A stretch of 64,000 nucleotides of DNA from Glaciihabitans tibetensis (GCF_003003265.1 NZ_PVTL01000001.1:372001-436000), one strand, 5' to 3'; numbered from the stretch's first letter, positions 8,644 through 17,022 are shown. The notes: generated from the sequence alone by a model not told the origin. Program-made: numbers and translations.

Positions 8644-9686
8644 TGACTTCGCTCAGTTCCGCCAGCGTTTCCCCGCCCAAGGTGGCGTGGTGGAAACGCC
8701 TGCCCGTCGTCCATCAGCTGCGCCAGAGTGTTGGCCTCCAGCGCGGCATGCTCATCGCCGGTCTGATCATCGTGGGTGTGTTCCTGCTCGTGGCCGCGTT
8801 CGCGCCGTGGCTCGCACCGTACGGCTACTCCCAGCTCAAGGACGCCGACGGCAACTTCGGCGCCCAGCAGCCCCCGGGCGGTGACCACATCCTCGGCACC
8901 ACCGTCGGAGGCTACGACGTGCTGTCCCGGGTCATCTGGGGAGCACAGACCGCCCTGCTCGTGATTGTGGTCGCGGTTGTGCTGTCGATCTTCCTCGGCA
9001 TCGCCCTCGGCGTGATCTCGGGATATATCGGCGGGTGGCTCGACCGCGTGTTGGTCGTCATCGCTGACGCGGTCTACGCGTTCCCGTCGTTGCTGCTTGC
9101 CATCGTCGCCGCGATCATCATCAGCGGAGGGCAATCCAACCTGTGGTCCGGGATCTTCTCCGCGGCGGTCTCGATCACCGTGGTGTTCATTCCGCAGTAC
9201 TTCCGCGTGATTCGTGCAGAAACGGTGCGCATCAAGTCTGAGGCCTACGTCGAGTCCGCGAAGGTGGTCGGCACGAGTTCCGTGCGGATCATGTCCCGCC
9301 ACGTGCTGCGCAACGCCACCCGGTCGCTCCCGCTGATCTTCACCCTCAACGCCTCCGAGGCGATCTTCACTCTCGCCGCACTCGGGTTCCTCGGATTTGG
9401 TATTGAACCGACATCCGCCGCCGAATGGGGATACGACCTCAACAAGTCGCTGTCCGACGTGACCAGCGGAATCTGGTGGACCTCGGTCTTCCCCGGATCC
9501 GCGATCGTTCTCGTGGTGCTGGGGATGACCCTGGTCGGCGAGAGCCTCAACGACCTCGCGGACCCCCGCCTGCGTACCCGAAAGCGGGCGAGTGGCACCC
9601 CCGCTCCCGCCGCTGAAACGACCGTTGTGCCCGGCGGAAGCATCGAATCGGCCGCGGACATCGCACACCTCGAGGGACGCCCATGA
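8643..9686 (+). CDS. ABC transporter permease (DppC/OppC type)
   Basis: This 347-residue permease is the partner of the preceding DppB-type protein. It has the OppC N-terminal helix (GMLIAGLIIVGVFLLVAAFA), the conserved segment GGDHILGTTVGGYDVLSRVIWG after it, and the EAA loop YVESAKVVGTSSVRIMSRHV. The characteristic ending LNDLADPRLR is followed by an Ala/Pro/Glu-rich tail of about 30 residues. The ATG at 8643 overlaps the upstream stop by one base, and the 3' end overlaps the next ATPase gene by 4 nt (ATGA), so the proteins are translationally coupled. Confidence 0.93.
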   Translation: MTSLSSASVSPPKVAWWKRLPVVHQLRQSVGLQRGMLIAGLIIVGVFLLVAAFAPWLAPYGYSQLKDADGNFGAQQPPGGDHILGTTVGGYDVLSRVIWGAQTALLVIVVAVVLSIFLGIALGVISGYIGGWLDRVLVVIADAVYAFPSLLLAIVAAIIISGGQSNLWSGIFSAAVSITVVFIPQYFRVIRAETVRIKSEAYVESAKVVGTSSVRIMSRHVLRNATRSLPLIFTLNASEAIFTLAALGFLGFGIEPTSAAEWGYDLNKSLSDVTSGIWWTSVFPGSAIVLVVLGMTLVGESLNDLADPRLRTRKRASGTPAPAAETTVVPGGSIESAADIAHLEGRP

Positions 9687-11347
9687 GCACCGTTGTAGAC
9701 ATCCAGAACCTCGCCGTCACCTTCGCCACGGATGGCACACCTGTGCGGGCCGTCGACGGCGTGAGCCTGAACGTTCAGGCTGGCGAAGTGCTCGCCATCG
9801 TCGGCGAATCCGGCAGTGGCAAGACCGTCACGGCGAAGACGATTCTCGGGCTGTTGCCGTCGACCGCCACGGTGTCCGGCGTGGTGATGCTCGGCACCAA
9901 TGACGTCGTGCAGGTGAGCGGTAAGCGCCTGCGCGAAATTCGCGGCACGGACGTGGCCATGGTGTTCCAGGAGCCGTCGACCGCACTGAACCCGGTCTTC
10001 ACCGTCGGCTGGCAGATCGCCGAGGGGCTGCGCGCGCACGGCAAGTACAGCAAGAAGGCGGCGCGGGCGAAGGCCATCGAGATCCTCGGCAAGGTCGGTA
10101 TTCCCGAACCCGCGGAGCGCGTCGACTACTACCCGCACCAGTTCTCGGGTGGGCAAAAGCAGCGCGTGGTGATTGCGATGGCGCTCGTGCTTGAGCCCGG
10201 CGTTATCGTCGCAGACGAGCCGACGACCGCGCTCGACGTCACCGTGCAGGCCGAGATTCTTGACCTGCTTCGACGCTGTCGGGATGATTTCGGCGCGGCG
10301 ATCGTGCTGATCACTCACAACATGGGTGTGGTCGCGGACCTCGCCGACCGTGTTGCCGTGATGTACAACGGCTCCGTTGTCGAAGAAGACAATGCACGAA
10401 GCCTGTTCGCGAACCCGAAGCACGAGTACACCCAGAAGTTGCTGGGCTCGGTACCGAAGCTCGGCACCGGTCTCGCGCAGACGCAGGCGCGTGCCGCCGC
10501 CCGCCCGATCGTGGAGAAGGACCCGGTCGTTGTCGCAGACAACCTCGTCATCGAGTACGCGGGCCGATTCGGTCGTCCGGGATTCCGGGCCGTCGACGGT
10601 GTCAGCTTCAAGATCCACGCGGGCGAGGTGCTCGGCCTGGTCGGCGAGAGCGGATCGGGAAAAACGACGATCGGCCGCACCATCGGCGGACTCACCAAGG
10701 CCACGGGCGGATCGCTCATGGTGTTGGGCCGCGAAATGCGTGGCATCCGCGAGCGCGACTTCAAGCCGCTGCGCAGTGATATCGGCTTTGTGTTTCAGGA
10801 CCCGGCATCCAGCTTCAATCCGCTGCTCACAATTGCTGAAGCAGTAGCCGAACCCCTTCTGGTGCATAAGAAGGCGGGGGATGTCGCGGCCGCGCGTCCC
10901 CGTGTCAACGAGCTCCTCGAGGCCGTGCAGTTGCCCCGCGCGTTTGGTGATCGCTACCCGCACGAGCTCAGCGGCGGTCAGCGGCAGCGCGCCAGCCTTG
11001 CCCGTTCTCTCGCGCTCGACCCGACGCTGCTGATCGCCGACGAGCCGACGAGCGCCCTGGACGTCTCCGTGCAGGCGAAGGTGCTCGAGCTGTTCACCGA
11101 GCTCCAGCGCGACCTCGGCTTCGCGGCGCTGTTCATCAGCCACGACCTCGCGGTGGTCGACCTTCTCGCCGACCGCATCGCGGTGCTGTACCGCGGCAAG
11201 CTGGTCGAGGAGGGCACGGGCGCCGAGGTGCTCGGGGCCCCGCAGCATCCGTACACCCAGCGCTTGCTGGCGTCGCTGCCCGTGCCCGACCCGGTAGAAC
11301 AGGCAGAGCGGCGCGAGGTGCTGCGCGCACTGCGAGAAGCCGAATAG
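9683..11347 (+). CDS. Fused double ATPase of the peptide ABC importer (DppD-DppF)
   Basis: This 554-residue protein contains two complete ATP-binding cassettes and supplies both ATPase subunits of the importer. The first cassette has GESGSGKTVTAK, the signature FSGGQKQR, Walker B VIVADEPT and the switch His in VLITHNM. The second, from about residue 285, has GESGSGKTT, LSGGQRQR, LLIADEPT and FISHDL. All catalytic residues are therefore intact in both halves. Each half ends with the oligopeptide-transporter C-terminal extension (HEYTQKLLGSVPKL; QHPYTQRLLASLPVPDP). The start overlaps the second permease by 4 nt. Fusion of D and F subunits is common in Actinobacteria. Confidence 0.94.
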   Translation: MSTVVDIQNLAVTFATDGTPVRAVDGVSLNVQAGEVLAIVGESGSGKTVTAKTILGLLPSTATVSGVVMLGTNDVVQVSGKRLREIRGTDVAMVFQEPSTALNPVFTVGWQIAEGLRAHGKYSKKAARAKAIEILGKVGIPEPAERVDYYPHQFSGGQKQRVVIAMALVLEPGVIVADEPTTALDVTVQAEILDLLRRCRDDFGAAIVLITHNMGVVADLADRVAVMYNGSVVEEDNARSLFANPKHEYTQKLLGSVPKLGTGLAQTQARAAARPIVEKDPVVVADNLVIEYAGRFGRPGFRAVDGVSFKIHAGEVLGLVGESGSGKTTIGRTIGGLTKATGGSLMVLGREMRGIRERDFKPLRSDIGFVFQDPASSFNPLLTIAEAVAEPLLVHKKAGDVAAARPRVNELLEAVQLPRAFGDRYPHELSGGQRQRASLARSLALDPTLLIADEPTSALDVSVQAKVLELFTELQRDLGFAALFISHDLAVVDLLADRIAVLYRGKLVEEGTGAEVLGAPQHPYTQRLLASLPVPDPVEQAERREVLRALREAE

Positions 11348-11348
11348 C

Positions 11349-12188
11349 GTGGGCTCCACCGGAGCGGTGCGCGCCGAAGTGCTGGTTTCAGCCGACGACC
11401 TGTCGGTGGCCTACCGGGACCGCCGGGCCGCGCCCGGGGAGTTCGCCGTCGGCGGCGTAACGTTCACGCTGGGCGCCGGAGAGATACTGGCGGTCGTCGG
11501 TGAGACAGGTTCGGGTAAAAGCACGCTCGCGCGCACCGTGGCGGGGCGCGCGGGTGCCGAAGCGGGGAGTGCGGGAGCGGCACCGGCGGGAACACCCGGT
11601 GTCGCCGAGATCACCGGCGGTGCTCTGACGGTGACGGGAGTGGCCGTGCGCGGGATGCGCCGCCGTGCCCGCGACCGGCTCACGCTTCGGGTCGGCTACA
11701 TCGCACAGGACGCGGGATCGCTGCTGTCCCCGAACCTGACGGTAACCGAGACGATTGCAGAACCGATCTTCGTGCGCGACCACCGCTTCGATTCCCGCGA
11801 GGCAACCGACGCCGTAGCCACCCTGCTCGACGCGGTGCGCCTACCCCTCGGCATCATGGACCAGTACCCCTACGAGCTCAGCCGCGGGCAGCGCCAGCGC
11901 GTGGCGATCGCCCGGGCGCTCGTGCTCGATCCCGTCGTCCTGGTGGCGGACGACCCCACCGCCGGGGTCGACGTGCTCTCGCGCGGGCCAATCGTCGACC
12001 TGCTGCACGACCTGCGGGTCTCCCGCGGGCTTGCCACCCTCCTGATCAGTAACCGCATCACCGAGGTGCGGCGGATCGCCGACCGCGTCGCTGTGATGCA
12101 ACGCGGCACGTTTATTGGTTTCGGTACCGTCGACGAGGTGCTGAATGATCCCCGGCACCGCCACCTGGAGGAGCTCAGTGCACACTGA
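11349..12188 (+). CDS. Third, catalytically degenerate ABC ATPase
   Basis: This 279-residue ATP-binding cassette starts one base after the fused double ATPase ends. Walker A (GETGSGKST, 51-59) and the signature LSRGQ (177-181) are present. The Walker B Glu is replaced: the sequence is VVLVADDPT with Asp202 where the catalytic Glu belongs. The switch His is also replaced by Asn235 in LLISNRITEV, where LLISHDL is usual. An Ala/Gly-rich insert occupies residues about 66-86. The preceding protein already supplies two complete cassettes, so this one is surplus. It may be a regulatory or dead NBD, a second importer's remnant, or an ATPase with altered kinetics. The substitutions are seen in the sequence; loss of activity is inference. 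Confidence 0.85.
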   Translation: MGSTGAVRAEVLVSADDLSVAYRDRRAAPGEFAVGGVTFTLGAGEILAVVGETGSGKSTLARTVAGRAGAEAGSAGAAPAGTPGVAEITGGALTVTGVAVRGMRRRARDRLTLRVGYIAQDAGSLLSPNLTVTETIAEPIFVRDHRFDSREATDAVATLLDAVRLPLGIMDQYPYELSRGQRQRVAIARALVLDPVVLVADDPTAGVDVLSRGPIVDLLHDLRVSRGLATLLISNRITEVRRIADRVAVMQRGTFIGFGTVDEVLNDPRHRHLEELSAH

Positions 12189-13218
12189 CGACCTGTGCCG
12201 CCGACTGTGGGTCGGGGGATATACGGCTGAGATGGATGGCTCGGCCGCCGGTATTGGGCTGATCGAACGGGGCCCGCGGGGCGAACTCGAATACCGCGGC
12301 ACGGCAGCAATCACCGAATCACCGTCGTTTCTGGGCCTCGCGGGCGGCGTCATCTACGCGACGGGCGAGAGCGGGCAGGTCGTGTCCGCGTTCCGTCGCG
12401 ACGGTTCCGCGCTCACACCGCTGGGGCAGCAACCCGCCGCCGGCCCGTTTCCGTGCGCTCTTGCCGTGGTGAGCTCTGACCGGGGCGCGTCGCATCTCGT
12501 GGTCGCGTCCTATGGCGATGGCGCGATCGGGGTGTTTCCGCTGGACGACGCCGGCTCAGTACTCCCGCTCGCGCAGGCGCTACGAGCCGAAGCCGACGAG
12601 GCGCACGACGCGCAGCACGGCCCCCACGAAGCGCAGGACGGGCCGCACGCCCACGACGTGCTGCAGGTGGACGCCAGTACTGTGCTGACGACTGACCTCG
12701 GTACCGATTGCGTCTACGTGCACACGCTCGGGTCGGCGCCTGCGCTGACGCGCGTGCGAGACATCCGCCTCGCCCCCGGCACCGGCCCGCGTGACCTGCT
12801 GCTGCGCCCCTCAGGGGACGTCTGGGTGGTGGGGGAGCTCAGCTGCCAGGTCGTTGTGCTGCGCCCGCAGAACGGCGAGTACAGCGTCGTGGCGCAGGTG
12901 CAGCTACCGGGCGCAGCTGCGGGCGACCACGCCTCGGCGATTGCGGTGAACTCGGCGGGCACCCACGCCTACGTCGGGCTACGGGGGAGCAACCGCGTCG
13001 CCACCCTGCGTCTGAATGACTCGGGGGCGCTGGAGCCGGCGACGTTCACCTCGTGCGGCGGGGATTGGCCGCGCCACCTCGTGGTGGTGGGGGAGCACCT
13101 GTATGTCGCGAACCAGCGTTCGGGAACCGTCTCGTCATTCGCGGTCGCAGCCGATGGCGCCCTGATCGCCGAGGGCGCTATCGCCGTACCGTCGCCGACC
13201 TACCTTCTCGCCGACTGA
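12178..13218 (+). CDS. Lactonase-family seven-bladed beta-propeller protein (6-phosphogluconolactonase-like)
   Basis: This 346-residue protein of the lactonase (YbhE/Pgl-like) family has the blade repeats typical of it: WVGGYTAEMDG at the N-terminus, FLGLAGGVIYATGE, ASYGDGAIGVFPLD, GTGPRDLLLRPSGD, VNSAGTHAYVGLRGSNRVA and WPRHLVVVGEHLYVANQRSGTVSSF. It probably hydrolyses 6-phosphogluconolactone or a related sugar lactone, but propellers of this family also have other roles. A His-rich insert with imperfect AQHGPH/AQDGPH repeats lies at about residues 140-160. The GTG at 12178, with GGAGG 7 nt upstream, overlaps the end of the preceding ATPase gene by 11 nt. The gene is co-transcribed with the importer by position; no functional link is evident. 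Confidence 0.8.
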   Translation: MHTDDLCRRLWVGGYTAEMDGSAAGIGLIERGPRGELEYRGTAAITESPSFLGLAGGVIYATGESGQVVSAFRRDGSALTPLGQQPAAGPFPCALAVVSSDRGASHLVVASYGDGAIGVFPLDDAGSVLPLAQALRAEADEAHDAQHGPHEAQDGPHAHDVLQVDASTVLTTDLGTDCVYVHTLGSAPALTRVRDIRLAPGTGPRDLLLRPSGDVWVVGELSCQVVVLRPQNGEYSVVAQVQLPGAAAGDHASAIAVNSAGTHAYVGLRGSNRVATLRLNDSGALEPATFTSCGGDWPRHLVVVGEHLYVANQRSGTVSSFAVAADGALIAEGAIAVPSPTYLLAD

Positions 13219-13249
13219 GCGGAGTCTCGATCGGTGCGACGGGGTGGAT

Positions 13250-13277
13250 TTGGAGATACCGGATTTCTTGATAAGGT
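13250..13277 (+). promoter_or_regulatory. Predicted promoter of tRNA-Asn
   Basis: TTGGAG (13250-13255) and TAAGGT (13272-13277) are separated by 16 bp and would start transcription about 20 nt before the tRNA. Only moderate match to consensus. Confidence 0.45.
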
Positions 13278-13305
13278 TGCAGAGCTGTTTCAGCAGTTTC
13301 AGCAA

Positions 13306-13378
13306 TCCTCGATAGCTCAATTGGCAGAGCATCGCACTGTTAATGCGGCGGTTCTTGGTTCGAGTCCAAGTCGGGGAG
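13306..13378 (+). tRNA. tRNA-Asn (GTT)
   Basis: The 73-nt cloverleaf has a seven-pair acceptor stem (TCCTCGA against TCGGGGA with one G-U pair). The D arm is AGCTCAATTGGCAGAGC, the anticodon loop is CTGTTAA with anticodon GTT at 13339-13341, and the T arm is CTTGG-TTCGAGT-CCAAG. The discriminator is G. CCA is not encoded. Confidence 0.97.
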
Positions 13379-13380
13379 CT

Positions 13381-13414
13381 AAGCCCCCAGCCCTCCACGG
13401 CTGGGGGCTTTTTT
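13381..13414 (+). terminator. Rho-independent terminator of tRNA-Asn
   Basis: A perfect 12-bp stem (AAGCCCCCAGCC against GGCTGGGGGCTT) with loop CTCCAC is followed by TTTT. It starts 2 nt after the tRNA, one of the strongest terminators in the window. Confidence 0.95.
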
Positions 13415-13497
13415 CTGCCCCCGATCGGGGATATTTGCGCATGCTCGCAGGCGCGGTATCGTTCCGATGGGTCGCCCAGGCCCATGAGGAGGCCCTT

Positions 13498-14406
13498 ATG
13501 TCCTGGCTCGAGACCCTTCCCGCCGACGCCCTCGGCGTTTTCGCCGTCGCTTCGGCGGTGCTTCTCCTGACCACCGTCGTGTTGCTGGTGGCGTGGCTGC
13601 GGTCGCGGTATCTGCGGAGGGTCGAGCAGCTCGATCGTCACGACACGCAGCTCGACGTCCGCGATCTGGAGTTGGCTCTCGCCGAGCAGACCGCACGATT
13701 GCGCATGATCCGTGAGTTGCACGACGTGGCGATCCACTCGATGTCGGTCAGGATCAGCCAGGCCGAGAGTGTGCGGTACTCGGCGGAATCCGATCCGGGC
13801 ACCGCGCTGCGTTCGGCCGCGGCCATCGAAACCGCCGCGCGCAGCACCCTGGCCGACCTCCGCCGGGTGATGACGGTTGTGGGCGACGGCGACGCCGACC
13901 TCGACGGCCCGACCCGTCTCGAGGCGGCCACCCAGCTGTTCGCGGAGATGCGTAAGGCCGGGCTCACGATCGTGGTCTCGGAGTCTGGCGAGCGATTTGC
14001 GCTGGTTCCCGGCGCCGAATTGGCGGTGCTGCGCATTCTGAAGGTGTCGCTCGACAACGCGCTCGAACACGGCGGCGAGGGCACCGAGGTCGCGGTATCG
14101 CTCAACTGGAGCGGCGAAGGCTTGCGCGTGCAGGTCGATGACGACGGCACCCGCGCCACCGCGCGCCGCGCAGGACTGGACCCGAACCGCATCGCACGGG
14201 AGCGCACCTACAGCGTCGACGACGACCTGAACGCGTTGACCGAGGAGATCACCGGCGCGGGCATCACCGAGATGCGCGAGCGCGCGACCCTGTTCGGAGG
14301 GGTCTTCAACGCGTACTCCGTTCCGGGCGTTGGCTTCTCCGTCTCGGCGGTCTTTCCCGCGCTGCGGTTCCACAACGGTGTGCACGGGGTCAACCTCGAC
14401 GCGTGA
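13498..14406 (+). CDS. Orphan sensor histidine kinase-like protein (HisKA_3 / HATPase type)
   Basis: This 302-residue protein has one N-terminal membrane helix (about residues 11-34), a coiled-coil linker and the dimerisation/phosphoacceptor motif MIRELHDVAIHSMSV with His75. A GHKL ATPase domain follows, with the N box LKVSLDNALEHGG, the D/G box LRVQVDDDGT and the late G motif GAGITEMRERATLFGG. It resembles NarL-partner kinases but has no sensor domain to speak of and no response regulator beside it. The frame is open back to 13234, but that would run through the tRNA gene. The ATG at 13498, with GAGGAGG 5 nt upstream, is clearly the start. Confidence 0.85.
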   Translation: MSWLETLPADALGVFAVASAVLLLTTVVLLVAWLRSRYLRRVEQLDRHDTQLDVRDLELALAEQTARLRMIRELHDVAIHSMSVRISQAESVRYSAESDPGTALRSAAAIETAARSTLADLRRVMTVVGDGDADLDGPTRLEAATQLFAEMRKAGLTIVVSESGERFALVPGAELAVLRILKVSLDNALEHGGEGTEVAVSLNWSGEGLRVQVDDDGTRATARRAGLDPNRIARERTYSVDDDLNALTEEITGAGITEMRERATLFGGVFNAYSVPGVGFSVSAVFPALRFHNGVHGVNLDA

Positions 14407-14427
14407 GCGTGAGCGTGAGCCCCCGCG

Positions 14428-15330
14428 TTAGTGAAACGTGCGTGCCTCGTCCCGCAGCGCCTCGAGCACAATCTGCACCGCTCGACGGGCGGCGCGATCC
14501 GGACGCAATAGCGCCTCAATCCGTCGCCCCGCGCGAAGATCGGACAGCGGTACAAGCCGGAAGTGCCCCTCGGCACGCTGCAGTGAGGTGTGGCGGGGGA
14601 GCAGGGCGATCCCGTGGCCGGCGGCAACAAGTTTCTCGGTGAGCGGCAGGTGGGTCGTGCGGTACACGATTCTGGCCGTGGTGGACTCGTGCGCCGCCAT
14701 CGCCCCGAGCACCCGGTCGAGCGGGTAGTTCTCCGGTACGCCGATCCAGGCCTCGCCGATCACGTCGGCGGCGGACACGCTGGCGCGGTGACCGAGCGGG
14801 TGATCGAGTGGCAACGCGACATCCAGCGGCTCCCGCAGCAGGGGGACCACTCTCAGCGCGCTCCGCTCCGGCGGAAGCACGTCATCGGACCGGTGGGCGA
14901 CGACGATGTCGTGGTCGGCGGTGAGGGCGGCGAAGTCGTCCTGCGAGACATCCTGATCCTCCACCTTGAGATCGATAGACGGATGCTCCTTCAGCCGAGT
15001 CATCAGGCCGGGTACGAGCAACTCGGCTGCTGAGTAGAACACGGTCAATCGCACCGTGCCGCTCGCCTCGCCCCGGTACGCGTCCCAGGTCGCCTCCGCC
15101 TCGGCCATAGCCGTCGCGATCTGGACGGAGCTGCGCGCGAGCGCGTGGCCCGCGTCGGTGAGCACAACACCCCGCCCGACCCGCTCGACGAGGGGCACGC
15201 CGGTCTGCCGCTGCAGCGTGCGCAGCTGCTGGGAGACCGCGCTGGGTGTCTTGTGCATCGCGGCGGCGACCGCGGTGATGCTTCCGCGCTCGGCCAGTTC
15301 GCGGAGCACCGCGAGCTGATCCACATCCAT
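14428..15330 (-). CDS. LysR-family transcriptional regulator
   Basis: This 300-residue LysR regulator has the winged helix-turn-helix at residues 1-60 (MDVDQLAVLRELAERGSITA, then AVSQQLRTLQRQTGVPLVERVGRGVVLT) and a two-lobed effector-binding domain from about residue 90. It is divergent from the EamA exporter at 15402 with 71 bp between the starts, so it probably controls that exporter and itself through the dyad at 15348-15370. The pattern matches many LysR/EamA pairs that export amino acids or metabolites; the inducer is unknown. The ATG has no ribosome site but a -10 box 6 nt upstream, suggesting a leaderless mRNA. Confidence 0.92.
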   Translation of the reverse strand: MDVDQLAVLRELAERGSITAVAAAMHKTPSAVSQQLRTLQRQTGVPLVERVGRGVVLTDAGHALARSSVQIATAMAEAEATWDAYRGEASGTVRLTVFYSAAELLVPGLMTRLKEHPSIDLKVEDQDVSQDDFAALTADHDIVVAHRSDDVLPPERSALRVVPLLREPLDVALPLDHPLGHRASVSAADVIGEAWIGVPENYPLDRVLGAMAAHESTTARIVYRTTHLPLTEKLVAAGHGIALLPRHTSLQRAEGHFRLVPLSDLRAGRRIEALLRPDRAARRAVQIVLEALRDEARTFH

Positions 15331-15336
15331 GAAGGG

Positions 15337-15342
15337 AGCCTA
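15337..15342 (-). promoter_or_regulatory. Leaderless -10 box of the LysR gene (TAGGCT)
   Basis: On the minus strand TAGGCT is followed by 6 nt and the ATG at 15330. The adjacent dyad covers the region where the -35 contacts would be. Confidence 0.55.
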
Positions 15343-15347
15343 CAAGA

Positions 15348-15370
15348 ACAATTCAAAACAATGCAATTGT
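15348..15370. promoter_or_regulatory. Probable LysR operator in the lysR-eamA intergenic region
   Basis: A perfect dyad ACAATT-N11-AATTGT spans 23 bp in the 71-bp gap between the divergent LysR and EamA genes. It has the T-N11-A form expected of LysR recognition sites and overlaps the promoter of the LysR gene, consistent with autoregulation. Confidence 0.65.
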
Positions 15371-15401
15371 CCTTAGGTGCGCCATAGGCCACGATGGAGC
15401 A

Positions 15402-16358
15402 ATGCCTCTCCGAGATCGATTCCTTGCCGCTTTCGTTGCGATCTGTTGGGGGATCAATTTTCCGGCAACTGCCCTCGCGCTCGAGCACTTCCCGCCGTTC
15501 TTTCTCGTCGCGCTGCGCTACACCCTGCTCGCGGTTCCCACCCTGCTGTTCATCCCGCGTCCGAAGGTGCCGCTGCGATGGCTGCTCGGCGTCGGTGTCG
15601 GTATCGGCATCCTGCAGTTCGCCTTCCTCTACCTCGGCATGGCGAGCGGAATGCCGAGCGGCCTCGCCTCGCTGGTGCTGCAGGCCTCTGCGCCATTCAC
15701 GGTGCTCATCGCGGGCATCTGGCTGCACGAGCGCATCTCTCGCCGTGCCGCGATCGGGGTCGCAATCGCCGTACTCGGCCTGGCTGCGATCGCGGTCCAC
15801 CGTGCGCAGGTGGCCGCGCTCCTGCCGGTCATCCTCACCCTCTGCGCCGCGCTTGGCTGGGCGATCGGCAACGTGTCCAGCCGCCAGGCGAAGGCGCCGA
15901 ATCCGCTCCACCTGACGCTGTGGACGTCGGTGATTCCGCCGGTGCCGATGCTCATCCTGTCGCTCGCCGTGGAGGGTCCGGCGCGCATCGGCGAGTCTCT
16001 GGCGACGGCGTTCACGGTTGAGGCCCTTCCTGCGGTGCTGGGGCTGCTCTACGTCGTGCTGATCGCTACGGTCGTCGGCTACGGAATCTGGAACAGCCTG
16101 CTCGCGCGGCACCCGTCCAGTGTCGTGGCACCCTTTTCGATGCTCGTCCCGGTTGTGGGAGTGCTCGCGTCGTGGATCGCGTTCGCCGAAGCGATCGACC
16201 TGATCGAGCTGATCGCGGGACTCGCCGTGGTGGGCGGGGTGCTCTATGCCAGCAGTGGTCGGCGACCAGCAGCGAGTCCGCTGGCAGAGCCCGCCGGGCA
16301 GTCCCCGTCGGCGTCGGCGCCGCTGCCCGAACCGACGCGCCCGATCGTCGGCCGGTAG
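15402..16358 (+). CDS. EamA-family (DMT) exporter
   Basis: This 318-residue membrane protein has ten predicted helices arranged as two EamA repeats (FLAAFVAICWGINFPATALALEHFPP... and ...LCAALGWAIGNVSSRQAKAPN). EamA proteins export amino acids, their precursors or other small metabolites. Its start is preceded by GGAG. It is divergent from a LysR regulator, which is the likely controller. The last 35 residues are a Pro/Ala/Ser-rich cytoplasmic tail. Substrate unknown. Confidence 0.9.
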   Translation: MPLRDRFLAAFVAICWGINFPATALALEHFPPFFLVALRYTLLAVPTLLFIPRPKVPLRWLLGVGVGIGILQFAFLYLGMASGMPSGLASLVLQASAPFTVLIAGIWLHERISRRAAIGVAIAVLGLAAIAVHRAQVAALLPVILTLCAALGWAIGNVSSRQAKAPNPLHLTLWTSVIPPVPMLILSLAVEGPARIGESLATAFTVEALPAVLGLLYVVLIATVVGYGIWNSLLARHPSSVVAPFSMLVPVVGVLASWIAFAEAIDLIELIAGLAVVGGVLYASSGRRPAASPLAEPAGQSPSASAPLPEPTRPIVGR

Positions 16359-16367
16359 CTGGTTATA

Positions 16368-16426
16368 CGGGTAGCCAGATAGCCCGGTCGCCCGGTAGCC
16401 GGGTACACGGGTAGCCCGGTATCAGC
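16368..16426. repeat. Degenerate CGGGTAGCC repeats between eamA and def
   Basis: The 91-bp gap between the convergent eamA and def genes is filled with variants of CGGGTAGCC/CCGGTAGCC. No clean terminator hairpin with a T-run is seen. Confidence 0.65.
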
Positions 16427-16449
16427 CGCCTAGGACGCGGGCGCCCGGG

Positions 16450-17016
16450 TCAGTCGTCCAGGTTGTCGACTCCGGGCATCCAGGACTCGCCCGGGCGGCC
16501 CCACCCGCTTTTGCGGATCGCCTTCGTCGCCGCCTTCGAGTGGAGGTGCTCGAGCCGGTCGGCGTAGAGGATTCCGTCCAGGTGGTCGAACTCGTGCTGG
16601 AAGATGCGCGCGAGCCAGCCTTCCGCGCGAATCTCGAACGGCACGTTGTTCGCGTCGACCGCGCGCAGAATGGCGAGCTCCGACCGGCGCAGCGGAAAGC
16701 GCTCACCCGGAATAGACAGGCACCCCTCCGAATCGTCGTCCTCGTCGGCCGCGCCGATCAAGGGCGGGCTGATCCACAGTTCGGGATTGATGGCTGCTCC
16801 ACGCCAGAGTTTGCCCGAGTCATCCGCCCAATTAAAAACAAAGATGCGACGCCCAACGCCCACCTGCGGACCCGCGAGACCGACGCCGGGCGCCGCCTCC
16901 ATGGTCTCGAACATGTCCTCAACGAGACTGCGCAGAGGTTCGTCGAAATCGGTGATGGGGGATGCGACGGTGTGAAGCACCGGATCGCCAGTAATGAGGA
17001 TAGGAAGTACGGCCAT
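16450..17016 (-). CDS. def: Peptide deformylase
   Basis: The 188-residue enzyme removes the formyl group from the N-terminal Met of nascent proteins. All three signature motifs are intact: GVGLAGPQ (44-51), EGCLS (97-101) with the metal ligand Cys99, and HEFDH (141-145) with two His ligands and the catalytic Glu. Length is normal. Its leaderless promoter lies back to back with that of the DMT gene, with only 40 bp between the start codons. Confidence 0.97.
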   Translation of the reverse strand: MAVLPILITGDPVLHTVASPITDFDEPLRSLVEDMFETMEAAPGVGLAGPQVGVGRRIFVFNWADDSGKLWRGAAINPELWISPPLIGAADEDDDSEGCLSIPGERFPLRRSELAILRAVDANNVPFEIRAEGWLARIFQHEFDHLDGILYADRLEHLHSKAATKAIRKSGWGRPGESWMPGVDNLDD

Positions 17017-17022
17017 TCACAC

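Noticed and set aside
9245..11359. 704-residue minus-strand reading frame
   Set aside because: It lies opposite the fused importer ATPase and encodes no known motif.
13234..13497. Upstream extension of the histidine kinase reading frame
   Set aside because: The extension runs straight through tRNA-Asn and its terminator, and the ATG at 13498 has a perfect GAGGAGG ribosome site.
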